Virus record (IMG/VR): IMGVR_UViG_3300042565_001315
Span: 1 to 28,730 of that record
Reading direction: 5' to 3' (one strand)
DNA: 28,730 nucleotides
Source: a virus
Each line of letters opens with the position of its first letter. The stretch's first letter is position 1. The notes beneath the pieces were generated by a model. That model was not told the DNA's origin. It was given only the letters and a program-made list of their open reading frames with translations, and searched no databases. Both the position numbers and the translations under genes were made by a program. Positions 14,638 through 20,188 of this stretch are shown piece after piece.

Positions 14638-14652
14638 GGCAACGGGATGAAG

Positions 14653-14679
14653 TTTCTATCAAATTTTGGGTCTTGTCAA
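14653..14679 (-). promoter_or_regulatory. Possible promoter for the tRNA-like RNA
   Basis: A consensus -35 TTGACA (14679-14674) is followed after 15 nt by TAGAAA (14658-14653) on the minus strand. Spacing is short. The predicted start would be just before the tRNA-like segment, giving a transcript of about 100 nt up to the T run at 14544. Confidence 0.4.
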
Positions 14680-14823
14680 GCCCCTACGAAAAAAATTGTT
14701 GGTGGCAGGCGCTGATCTCCTGCTTTGCGCTGCTCATTTCCGGGTCTGGATTTAAGGGCCACGATGCGCAATAAGAGTGCCCACCTCCTAAGAGGACCAT
14801 TTGTGCGCATCAGCCTGCGCATT

Positions 14824-14901
14824 CACCAACACGGCTGGGGACTCGTCGTGCGTCCTTCGATTCGTGGCGACACCGGCCACATCCCCATGCGTGTTGGTTG
14901 T
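14824..14901. repeat. Duplicated helix element, copy 1
   Basis: Arms 14826-14841 and 14882-14897 pair as 8 bp, a 2x2 internal loop (GC opposite TG), then 6 bp. Between them GTGGC/GCCAC forms an inner hairpin. The left arm shares 20 identical bases with 15048-15067, and the right arm differs by one base from 15133-15151 over 19 bases. Confidence 0.75.
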
Positions 14902-15047
14902 CGGCAGACCACCCCTCTCATTTGGTCACATTTCGCCCCGAATACGTCAGGGTTAGGGGTACGTCACTTGGTCACTACTTGGGGCGGGCCAACCGCTCGA
15001 ATTTCCCTAAGTCACCGTATGCCTACGGTGCCGTTCATGATTGCTGA

Positions 15048-15151
15048 CACCAACACGGCTGGGGACTGGTGGGCATTCCTGTATGGGCGGGCCAGTGGTA
15101 TGTACCCGCTTGGACTTCCCTGACTAGCCAGCCCCCATGCGTGTAGGTTGT
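15048..15151. repeat. Duplicated helix element, copy 2
   Basis: Arms 15050-15069 and 15128-15147 pair as 8 bp (one mismatch), the same GC/TG internal loop, then 10 bp (one A-C on plus, G-U on minus). The arms are conserved with copy 1, while the material between them is not, which points to a repeated RNA building block instead of simple duplication. Confidence 0.75.
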
Positions 15152-15292
15152 TGGTACTTGCAGCGTCTGGTCCGGCTCACGCGGGCTTGCGCCCGGCTTC
15201 GTCCACAGAATTCGCTTTCCCAACAAGTCTGAGGCCAACGTACTACCCTACTCGCGCTTGCGCTTTCAGAGCTTCGACTGGCCCCAGGCTTG

Positions 15293-15463
15293 TTAGTCCT
15301 CTTTTTCGAGGTTAGCAAACCACTCTGGCTTGATGCACCGCAACTGCCACAGCCTGCCCTGTGGGATGGTCTGCCACTGATGCACCGCACCCCTGCTGAT
15401 GCCCAGTAGCCGGGCTAACCGAGCCTGGGAGCCTGCAAGAATGATCGCCTCGTATTTCGTCAT
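15293..15463 (-). CDS. Cro-like repressor (56 aa)
   Basis: A 56-residue protein (MTKYEAIILAGSQARLARLL, GISRGAVHQWQTIPQGRLWQ, then IKPEWFANLEKED). Residues 12-31 form a helix-turn-helix of the Cro/YdaS type, and the length is that of small Cro proteins. It sits at the centre of a divergent control region. There is no ribosome site: a -10-like TAGAAT ends 6 nt before the ATG, so the mRNA may be leaderless, like λ cI from its maintenance promoter. It probably binds the TTTAGTG-type sites on its own promoter and the dyads before the plus-strand operons. Confidence 0.82.
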   Translation of the reverse strand: MTKYEAIILAGSQARLARLLGISRGAVHQWQTIPQGRLWQLRCIKPEWFANLEKED

Positions 15464-15469
15464 GGGTGC

Positions 15470-15497
15470 ATTCTAGATCAAAGTCAAGTTTAGTGAA
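15470..15497 (-). promoter_or_regulatory. Promoter of the Cro-like gene, probably leaderless
   Basis: TTCACT (15497-15492), 16 nt, TAGAAT (15475-15470). The start point would fall at or next to the ATG at 15463. A TTTAGTG half-site (15489-15495) overlaps the -35, fitting autorepression. Confidence 0.5.
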
Positions 15498-15510
15498 CAT
15501 TGGGGTTTTC

Positions 15511-15543
15511 CCTAGTGTGCAAGTGTTTAGGTGGCTGTACAGT
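15511..15543 (+). promoter_or_regulatory. Promoter/operator module, copy B
   Basis: CCTAGTG (15511-15517), the dyad GTTTAG-GTGG-CTGTAC (15525-15540) and a -10-like TACAGT (15538-15543). A further TTTAGTG lies at 15489-15495. It precedes the long plus-strand operon and adjoins the Cro-like gene promoter. Confidence 0.55.
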
Positions 15544-15552
15544 CTACCCATG

Positions 15553-15578
15553 CCGCAATGTTGCGGTCTAACCAGGAG
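15553..15578 (+). promoter_or_regulatory. Leader hairpin before the ribosome site, variant copy
   Basis: CCGCA-ATGT-TGCGG (15554 region, arms within 15553-15566) is followed by TCTAACC and AGGAG (15574-15578). It keeps the order hairpin, TCT, AGGAG of the other leaders but lacks the T run. Confidence 0.4.
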
Positions 15579-15583
15579 TAATG

Positions 15584-15799
15584 ATGTCTTACACAGGTTT
15601 CAGTCTGACAGACCCGCCCAGTCTGCGGCCCAATGATGCACCAGAGCGCATCTATGGCTGGCTCGACAGCCAACTTTCCATCGCACGCCATTACGGCGGC
15701 ATAACGTACAACGGGTGCGAATACTTGATTGACTACAGCGACCCTCATGAACCGCTGGTTCGGCAAGACACTAAAAAAGGGAAAGGAAAAAAGAAATGA
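15584..15799 (+). CDS. Hypothetical early protein (71 aa)
   Basis: First gene of the main plus-strand operon. ATG 15584 is preferred over ATG 15581 because AGGAG then stands 5 nt away instead of 2. The product (RPNDAPERIYGWLDSQLSIA, RHYGGITYNGCEYLIDY, Lys-rich end) is not recognised. Its strong leader and promoter-proximal place point to a role early in infection. The stop overlaps the next start (ATGA). Confidence 0.6.
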   Translation: MSYTGFSLTDPPSLRPNDAPERIYGWLDSQLSIARHYGGITYNGCEYLIDYSDPHEPLVRQDTKKGKGKKK

Positions 15800-15897
15800 A
15801 TAGATATTTAGTAACCGAAGCGCAGTTTAAGCAATTGCTGACCGTTGCCAGGCTTTTTGAGCTGGCTTACCCGTATCCAGAAGGGGACAGCAAATGA
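15796..15897 (+). CDS. Very small protein (33 aa)
   Basis: MNRYLVTEAQFKQLLTVARL followed by FELAYPYPEGDSK. It has ATGA overlaps at both ends and AAAGGAAAAAAG before its ATG, so it is very likely translated. The single amphipathic helix suggests a small binding partner, but nothing is known. Confidence 0.5.
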   Translation: MNRYLVTEAQFKQLLTVARLFELAYPYPEGDSK

Positions 15898-16196
15898 AAC
15901 ACACACCTGGGCCTTGGGAGATCGTGCAGTCAGACCACGGCATAGTAGTTCGCACCGAGTCGCCAAAAAAAACAAGGTACGGCGCAAGTCGTTACGCCGC
16001 TATCGGCGGTTTTGAACGCAGCGACCCGCAGCAGCTTGCAGAAGCACTAGCAAATGCCCGCTTGATCGCCGCCGCGCCTGAGTTGCTGGAGGCGCTGCAA
16101 ATTTTGTTTGAACGCGCCAACCGTAACAGCATCGACCCGTTCGCTCTGCAACAAGCAGTTGCCGCCATCGTTAAAGCAACAGGAAAAACCAAATGA
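15894..16196 (+). CDS. Conserved phage protein of the MKHTPGPW type (100 aa)
   Basis: Starts MKHTPGPWEIVQSDHGIVV and has NARLIAAAPELLEALQ in the middle. Both motifs are very common together in accessory proteins of siphoviruses and podoviruses of Proteobacteria. Function unknown. The C-terminal tail (AAIVKATGKTK) is shared, also at DNA level, with the next protein. ATGA overlaps join it to both neighbours. Confidence 0.7.
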   Translation: MKHTPGPWEIVQSDHGIVVRTESPKKTRYGASRYAAIGGFERSDPQQLAEALANARLIAAAPELLEALQILFERANRNSIDPFALQQAVAAIVKATGKTK

Positions 16197-16423
16197 GCCA
16201 ACAAACCGAAGCCCAGCGGCTGGCTGATGCGTTGGATACGTTCAGCAACCCTTGGGACAAACAAGCGGCAGCCGAACTGCGCCGCCTGGAATCAATGAAC
16301 GCGCAACTGCTGGAGGCGCTGAAATATGTGCTGGAAGACGATGGCCTTCTCCCCCGCGCCACCGCCGAAACCCGAGCAGTTGTTCGCGCTGCCATCGTTA
16401 AAGCAACAGGAGAAGCGAAATGA
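16193..16423 (+). CDS. Small accessory protein with AELRRL/LLEAL motif (76 aa)
   Basis: EAQRLADALDTF, AAAELRRLESMNAQLLEALK and the tail AAIVKATGEAK. This is a common accessory-gene form in phages: a helical pair with conserved AELRRL and LLEALK. Function unknown. It shares its last 12 codons almost exactly with the preceding gene, which suggests tail exchange or duplication. Confidence 0.65.
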   Translation: MSQQTEAQRLADALDTFSNPWDKQAAAELRRLESMNAQLLEALKYVLEDDGLLPRATAETRAVVRAAIVKATGEAK

Positions 16424-16548
16424 ACGAAGCAATGAAACGTGCGTGGCTTGAAATCAGCGCAACGATTGAAGAGCCGACAGAAGAAGACCTGACGCGGTTT
16501 CTTCAAACCTGGGCCGCTGCACTGCGGGCAGCGGGGGAACAAAAATGA
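16420..16548 (+). CDS. Very small helical protein (42 aa)
   Basis: MNEAMKRAWLEISATIEEPT, then DLTRFLQTWAAALRAAGEQK. ATGA overlaps on both sides and an AGGAGAAG ribosome site support it. The product is acidic in the middle and helical. No family is recognised. Confidence 0.5.
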   Translation: MNEAMKRAWLEISATIEEPTEEDLTRFLQTWAAALRAAGEQK

Positions 16549-16778
16549 CCAAGTGGCATAAAGGCCCGCCGCCGTCAATTGGCTGGTGGCCTGCGAGTGT
16601 ACAAAAAGATGCCGGCTCACTACGTTGGTGGAATGGGGAGTGTTGGAGTAATGCGGCAGAGGAAAAATCTTCCGCGTGGGGCGTGTATCTCGCCGCAACT
16701 ACACGGGCATTTAGTAGACAGACAGATATTGAATGGACAGACCGGCCCGAGTGGTGGCCAGCAAGGAGCAAGACATGA
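16545..16778 (+). CDS. Trp-rich small phage protein (77 aa)
   Basis: WHKGPPPSIGWWPASVQKDA, LRWWNGECWS and DRPEWWPARSK. A Trp-rich protein with the GPPPSIGWWPAS motif is a known type of small phage accessory protein, possibly a small beta domain. Function unknown. It is joined by 4-bp ATGA overlaps to both neighbours. Confidence 0.65.
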   Translation: MTKWHKGPPPSIGWWPASVQKDAGSLRWWNGECWSNAAEEKSSAWGVYLAATTRAFSRQTDIEWTDRPEWWPARSKT

Positions 16779-17122
16779 GCGACAAGCAATTACTGAAAGA
16801 CGCTGCGAAGGCGGCTGGGATTGAGGAATGGCTTTTGAACACCCAAAATGGCAATGTATGGGATGCAGAAAAATCAGTTTGGCGGCGAGCGTGGAACCCC
16901 CTCATTGACGACGGCGATGCGCTGCGGCTGGCAGTGAAGTTGCGCATTAGTGTTTGGGTTGATTCGTCAGACGCCTGCTGTTCCTGGGTGCCCGAAGGTC
17001 AGCACCCATTTTCAGAAGGCATGGAGCAATTAGCGGAGGAAATTACTAACGGTGATCCCTACGCAGCCACCCGCCGCGCCATCGTCAAAGCTGCGGCTGA
17101 AATTGGAAGGAGCAAGACATGA
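16775..17122 (+). CDS. Phage ABA-sandwich-type protein (115 aa)
   Basis: ATG 16775, in overlap with the preceding stop. Residues after 50 (NPLIDDGDALRLAVKLRISV, and near the end YAATRRAIVKAAAEIGR) are the signature of the Phage_ABA_S type domain seen in many phage accessory proteins. The role is unknown. Its tail again uses the RxAIVKAxAE sequence found, in variant form, at the ends of other genes in this operon. Confidence 0.65.
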   Translation: MSDKQLLKDAAKAAGIEEWLLNTQNGNVWDAEKSVWRRAWNPLIDDGDALRLAVKLRISVWVDSSDACCSWVPEGQHPFSEGMEQLAEEITNGDPYAATRRAIVKAAAEIGRSKT

Positions 17123-17697
17123 GCATCACCGCAATGAAAAAGGCCCGTGAGGGGCTGAAAGCGGCGCGCCACGGACACTGCGACCATGCGTGGGCCGATG
17201 AGGCCATTGCCGACCTCAGCGCCGCCATCGAGGCGGCTGAGAAGCAGGAGGCGGCAGAGAGATACATACACGAATACCGCAGCAAACCGCACCCTGGTGA
17301 TTTCGGCATACCGAGAGGTCACTGGTGGCAGGCAAAGCAATATGCAGACGTTTTGTACACCACCCCACCCGCAGCACAGCCAGCACAGCCAGCACAGCAG
17401 GAGCCGGTAGCGTGGGCCGTGTTTGAGGGGCGAAACGCGCATGACCTGTACCTACCTCAAGAGTACGACGAGGCTCTGAAGATGGCGGGATACAAAGGCG
17501 ATCACGCTGAAGTTAAGCCACTCTACACCACCCCACCCGCAGCACAGCAAGCGCCGCTGACGGATGAGCAGCGCCAAGAACTTATGAGCAAGGCTTGGAA
17601 TAAGTGGTTGAGCGGAAAAGATGATGGGCGTCTGTTTGCTTGGTATTTTTCATTTGAAGTTGAAGCCACCCACGGCATCACAGGAGAGAAGACATGA
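17119..17697 (+). CDS. Modular accessory protein with LYTTPPAAQ repeats (192 aa)
   Basis: Residues 1-60 are helical (REGLKAARHGHCDHAWADEA). LYTTPPAAQ occurs twice, at about residues 79-87 and 135-143, flanking the domain EPVAWAVFEGRNAHDLYLPQ. At DNA level a 25-base sequence is repeated exactly at 17356-17380 and 17524-17548. The C-terminal domain has DEQRQELMSKAWNKW. The EPVAW and LYTTPPA modules are frequent in phage accessory proteins and act as swap points between short domains. Function unknown. Confidence 0.65.
   Translation: MSITAMKKAREGLKAARHGHCDHAWADEAIADLSAAIEAAEKQEAAERYIHEYRSKPHPGDFGIPRGHWWQAKQYADVLYTTPPAAQPAQPAQQEPVAWAVFEGRNAHDLYLPQEYDEALKMAGYKGDHAEVKPLYTTPPAAQQAPLTDEQRQELMSKAWNKWLSGKDDGRLFAWYFSFEVEATHGITGEKT
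17356..17398 (+). repeat. Direct repeat and 9-base tandem repeat inside the modular gene
   Basis: The 25-base unit at 17356-17380 recurs exactly at 17524-17548, in frame (168 bp, 56 codons apart). Within the first unit CAGCACAGC is repeated three times in tandem (17372-17398). Recombination between the units would remove or add the 56-residue module without a frameshift. Confidence 0.85.
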
Positions 17698-17930
17698 CAG
17701 ATTGGACACCTGAAGAAGATGAAGCCTTTAACGAGGTGGAGAAAAATAGCAACCTTGGCAAGCAAATATTGCGGGGCATCGAGGGGCAGCCTTATTTGTA
17801 TCCATCCAAGCGTGAGTGGGTTGGTCTGACGCATGAAGAGCGCTCAGAAATTGGGCGAAAACATTACGCACAAACACTCCCACTTATGTATGCCGTAGAA
17901 GACAAACTTAAGCAGAAAAACATAGGGTAA
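17694..17930 (+). CDS. Conserved small phage protein (78 aa)
   Basis: An acidic N-terminus (DWTPEEDEAFNEVE), then REWVGLTHEERSEIG and a helical end (YAVEDKLKQKN). The REWVGLT-EER and YAVE-KLK pattern is common in phage accessory proteins of unknown role. It is the last gene before module C, and the next promoter begins about 15 bp after its stop. Confidence 0.65.
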   Translation: MTDWTPEEDEAFNEVEKNSNLGKQILRGIEGQPYLYPSKREWVGLTHEERSEIGRKHYAQTLPLMYAVEDKLKQKNIG

Positions 17931-17946
17931 GTCCCTATTCCACACT

Positions 17947-17965
17947 GTCTAGTGGTCTATACAAT
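17947..17965 (+). promoter_or_regulatory. Promoter/operator module, copy C
   Basis: The dyad GTCTAG-TGGT-CTATAC (17947-17962) overlaps a -10-like TACAAT (17960-17965). It lies inside the long plus-strand cluster before the ERF gene, giving the recombination genes their own start point. Confidence 0.55.
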
Positions 17966-17974
17966 CATCGCATG

Positions 17975-18005
17975 CCCTGGCATCCCGCTGGGGTCTTTTT
18001 AGGAG
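17975..18005 (+). promoter_or_regulatory. Leader hairpin plus T run before the ribosome site, copy 3
   Basis: CCC-tg-GC-atccc-GC-tg-GGG (17975-17993), TCTTTTT (17994-18000) and AGGAG (18001-18005). It has the same lay-out and spacing as copy 1 at 10048-10079. Confidence 0.45.
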
Positions 18006-18010
18006 AAAAA

Positions 18011-18568
18011 ATGGACAAGATAGCAAGCGCACTGGTCAAGGCACAAAAAGCCTTCGGCCCAGCTCTGAAAACAAGCACAAACCCGCACTTCCGCTCACGC
18101 TACGCCGATCTGTCGGCCTGCGTTGAGGCGGTTATGGATGGGCTTTCAGCAAACGGTATTTTCTTCACGCAGCGGGTTAGCCCGTCTGACACTGGTGTCT
18201 TGGTCGAAACGGTGTTTATTCACGAAAGCGGCGAGACTTTTTCTTGCGGGCAAATTCATGTCCCAGCCACAAAGCATGATGCCCAGGGCTTTGGGTCTGC
18301 TCTGACTTACGCCAGGCGCTACAGCCTGATGGCGGCTTGCGGCATCGCTCCAGAGGACGACGATGGCTATGCAGCGGCTCGCAAGGGGCCAAAGCCTGAC
18401 ATTACAGACCACCTGGCAGCTATTGAGGCAACAACCACGGGCGAAGAATTGCAAGCGGTCTACAAACAGGCATACGAGGCTTGCCAGGGCCATCAAGACC
18501 TGATTAAACGGGTCATTGATGCCAAGGCCGCAAGGGTTGCGCGCGCCAAACAGGAGAAGCAAGCATGA
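18011..18568 (+). CDS. ERF-family single-strand annealing protein
   Basis: 185 residues from ATG 18011, 5 nt after AGGAG. NPHFRSRYADLSA at 24-36 and GSALTYARRYSL at 95-106 are the ERF family signatures; the Asp-rich stretch PEDDDG follows. ERF proteins (first known in P22) form rings on ssDNA and anneal homologous strands. This helps circularise headful-packaged, terminally redundant genomes and gives high recombination. The C-terminal part is helical and basic. A YqaJ exonuclease lies three genes downstream. Confidence 0.92.
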   Translation: MDKIASALVKAQKAFGPALKTSTNPHFRSRYADLSACVEAVMDGLSANGIFFTQRVSPSDTGVLVETVFIHESGETFSCGQIHVPATKHDAQGFGSALTYARRYSLMAACGIAPEDDDGYAAARKGPKPDITDHLAAIEATTTGEELQAVYKQAYEACQGHQDLIKRVIDAKAARVARAKQEKQA

Positions 18569-18831
18569 GCGATACCACAGGCGGGCCAGCGTTTCCAACG
18601 CCAGCGCACAATTTGCAAAATGACGGCATGACCCTGCGCGAATACGCCGCGATCAAGCTCAAGGTTCCGGACAGCGGCACCGTTTGGCTGGACGAGATGA
18701 TTGCCCAGTCCTTGCGCGATGAGGTGGCGGCCAAGGCGATGCAGGGGCATTGGCTGAGCATCCCGCCAGAGCACGCTGCAAAACGCGCATACGAGTACGC
18801 CGACGCCATGCTGAAAGCGAGGGAATCATGA
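18565..18831 (+). CDS. Conserved small phage protein of the GGPAFP type (88 aa)
   Basis: Starts MSDTTGGPAFPTPA and has GMTLREYAAIKLK, then YEYADAMLKARES at the end. The GGPAFP-GMTLRDY-ADAMLKAR pattern is very common in phages of Proteobacteria and has no known function. ATGA overlaps tie it to the ERF gene and to the next gene. Confidence 0.7.
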   Translation: MSDTTGGPAFPTPAHNLQNDGMTLREYAAIKLKVPDSGTVWLDEMIAQSLRDEVAAKAMQGHWLSIPPEHAAKRAYEYADAMLKARES

Positions 18832-19106
18832 AGTGCGCCGTCAAGGACTGCGAAAACCACGCACATCAAGGCCATTTTGTCGGTTTGTTGTGCCTCCCCT
18901 GTCATACGTTTATTGCTGGAGATGGCAGTCCGTATTCGCAAGCGTACCGCAACTCCCGCAACATGATCGACACGGCTATTGCAATGGAGCGCGAGGCGTC
19001 TGCGAAGGCCTTTGAGGCAGAGGCTGACACTTGGACGGCATGGCCGCAAGCCGGAGCAGCGAAGCGCAAGGGTGCCGCCGCCATCAGAGCAAGGGGGCAA
19101 GCATGA
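18828..19106 (+). CDS. Small zinc-finger-like protein (92 aa)
   Basis: ATG 18828 overlaps the preceding stop. Two Cys pairs in the N-terminus (C3/C8 and LCLPCH near residue 22) may bind zinc. GDGSPYSQAYRNSRNM follows, then a long Ala/Glu helix and a basic tail. This type occurs in phage recombination operons, with unknown role. Confidence 0.65.
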   Translation: MKCAVKDCENHAHQGHFVGLLCLPCHTFIAGDGSPYSQAYRNSRNMIDTAIAMEREASAKAFEAEADTWTAWPQAGAAKRKGAAAIRARGQA

Positions 19107-19324
19107 GCTACGCTTTTCCGCAGCCACACAAGTGCATCAAATGTGGGCACGAGTTTCTATATTCCAGCGATGACGGACATACCGCGCCAGTAACGCCTAA
19201 AGGAGACCATCCGGTTTGCCCGAAGTGTTGGTCCGAGTTTCTGGCAACCGTTGGACTCGGGTATTGCACGGTTGCTTTTACAAAATCTGGCAGCGAGTAC
19301 GACAGAGCAAGGGGGCAAGAATGA
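19103..19324 (+). CDS. Zinc-ribbon protein (73 aa)
   Basis: CIKCGHEF near residue 10 and CPKCWSEF near residue 38 make a four-cysteine zinc ribbon. GLGYCTVAF follows. The start at 19103 overlaps the preceding stop. This is a known small phage type with unknown partner. It precedes the exonuclease gene directly. Confidence 0.7.
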   Translation: MSYAFPQPHKCIKCGHEFLYSSDDGHTAPVTPKGDHPVCPKCWSEFLATVGLGYCTVAFTKSGSEYDRARGQE

Positions 19325-19938
19325 TTAAGCAAGGAACAGAAGAATGGGACAAGCAGCGCCTGGGCAAAGTAACGGCCAGCAACTTGCACAAGGTTCTTGC
19401 CAAGACAAAAACGGGCTATGGGGCTGATCGCGGTCACTACATGACCCAGCTAGTCTTGGAGCGTATCACCGGCACTAGGGCCGATGGCTACACAAACGCT
19501 GCGATGCAGTGGGGCATTGAGCAGGAGCCGTTTGCTAGGGCCGCATACGAGGCTTACAGGGGCGTTCTGGTTGAGGAAGTGGGGTTTCTGTTGCACCCGA
19601 CGATTGAGATGGCTGGCGCCTCTCCTGATGGCCTTGTCGGGGCTGATGGCATGGTAGAGATCAAGTGCCCAGAGTCTGCAACCTTTTTGGAGGCATTGCT
19701 ATCGCAAACGGTTGCTGGCAAGTACTACGCTCAGATGCAGTGGCAGATGCGCTGTGCTGGCCGGCAGTGGTGCGATTACGTTGTGTATGACTCGCGCTTC
19801 CCGCAAAAGTTACAACTTGTCATTATTAGGGTAAATGCTGATGACGAGTGGTTAAAAAATGCGGAAACTGAAGTCATAAAGTTCTTGGCAGAGGTAGATG
19901 AAAAAGTGCAAGCTCTTAAACAAAGGATGGATGTATGA
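19321..19938 (+). CDS. YqaJ-type recombination exonuclease
   Basis: 205 residues from ATG 19321. QGTEEWDKQRLGKVTAS at the N-terminus, E66/E69 (GIEQEP), the catalytic core SPDG at 101-104 with EIK at 113-115, and the helix YYAQMQWQM at 135-143 give the λ-exonuclease/YqaJ fold with D103, E113 and K115 as metal-site residues. It degrades one strand from DNA ends and hands ssDNA to the ERF annealing protein. The overlap with neighbours places it in the same recombination operon. Confidence 0.92.
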   Translation: MIKQGTEEWDKQRLGKVTASNLHKVLAKTKTGYGADRGHYMTQLVLERITGTRADGYTNAAMQWGIEQEPFARAAYEAYRGVLVEEVGFLLHPTIEMAGASPDGLVGADGMVEIKCPESATFLEALLSQTVAGKYYAQMQWQMRCAGRQWCDYVVYDSRFPQKLQLVIIRVNADDEWLKNAETEVIKFLAEVDEKVQALKQRMDV

Positions 19939-20186
19939 GCAAAATTCTTAAAGAAATCTCGTGCGTTACTGGCGAGTACAAAAACGCCCAGGGCGAGGTC
20001 AAGAAGCGGTACGCCCGCATCGGTTCGATTATTGACACGAAGAACGGCCCGATGCTCAAGATCGACAGCATTCCGCTAGAAGAGGGCGGCTGGGATGGCT
20101 GGGCGTACATCAACGAGCCGAAGAAAGAAGAAGCCCGGCCAATGCGTCAATCAAAGCCCGATTTTGATGAAGACCTTCCCTTTTAG
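19935..20186 (+). CDS. Small putative ssDNA-binding protein with SSB-like tail
   Basis: 83 residues. The first 60 look like a small beta domain (EISCVTGEYKNAQGEVKKRY, ARIGSIIDTKNGPMLKI, GWAYINEP). The end FDEDLPF matches the acidic, Phe-terminated tip of bacterial SSB, which binds partner proteins. It directly follows the exonuclease with a 4-bp overlap. This supports an ssDNA-binding or SSB-mimic role in recombination; a direct DNA-binding surface is not proven. Confidence 0.65.
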   Translation: MSKILKEISCVTGEYKNAQGEVKKRYARIGSIIDTKNGPMLKIDSIPLEEGGWDGWAYINEPKKEEARPMRQSKPDFDEDLPF

Positions 20187-20188
20187 TC

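Larger units (their letters stand above)
14700..15290 (-). ncRNA. Candidate large structured non-coding RNA
   Basis: This stretch has no credible protein gene but many perfect stems: 14763-14770/14804-14811 (8 bp, with inner CCTC/GAGG), 14864-14868/14876-14880, 14934-14939/14981-14986, 15013-15019/15024-15030 (7 bp, tetraloop) and 15182-15186/15191-15195. Two copies of one long helix with the same internal loop lie 224 nt apart. The minus strand is favoured because the last hairpin then has a GCAA (GNRA) loop, one mismatch becomes a G-U pair, and a terminator lies downstream. One other end pair favours plus, so strand is not settled. Phage large RNAs such as GOLLD and ROOL have this size and setting; membership is untested. 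Confidence 0.5.

Noticed and set aside
14302-14642. Two minus-strand open frames (111 and 88 codons)
   Set aside because: They read through the tRNA-like segment and terminator stem, and their products look like translated RNA sequence (PLVQIQRVST) without a family match.
14725-15123. 132-codon plus-strand open frame
   Set aside because: It has no ribosome site or recognisable motif and crosses the paired arms of both duplicated helices; its composition is that of structured non-coding DNA.
15035-15390. Minus-strand open frames of 67 and 88 codons
   Set aside because: They overlap the duplicated helix or the Cro-like gene in another frame and have no start signals.
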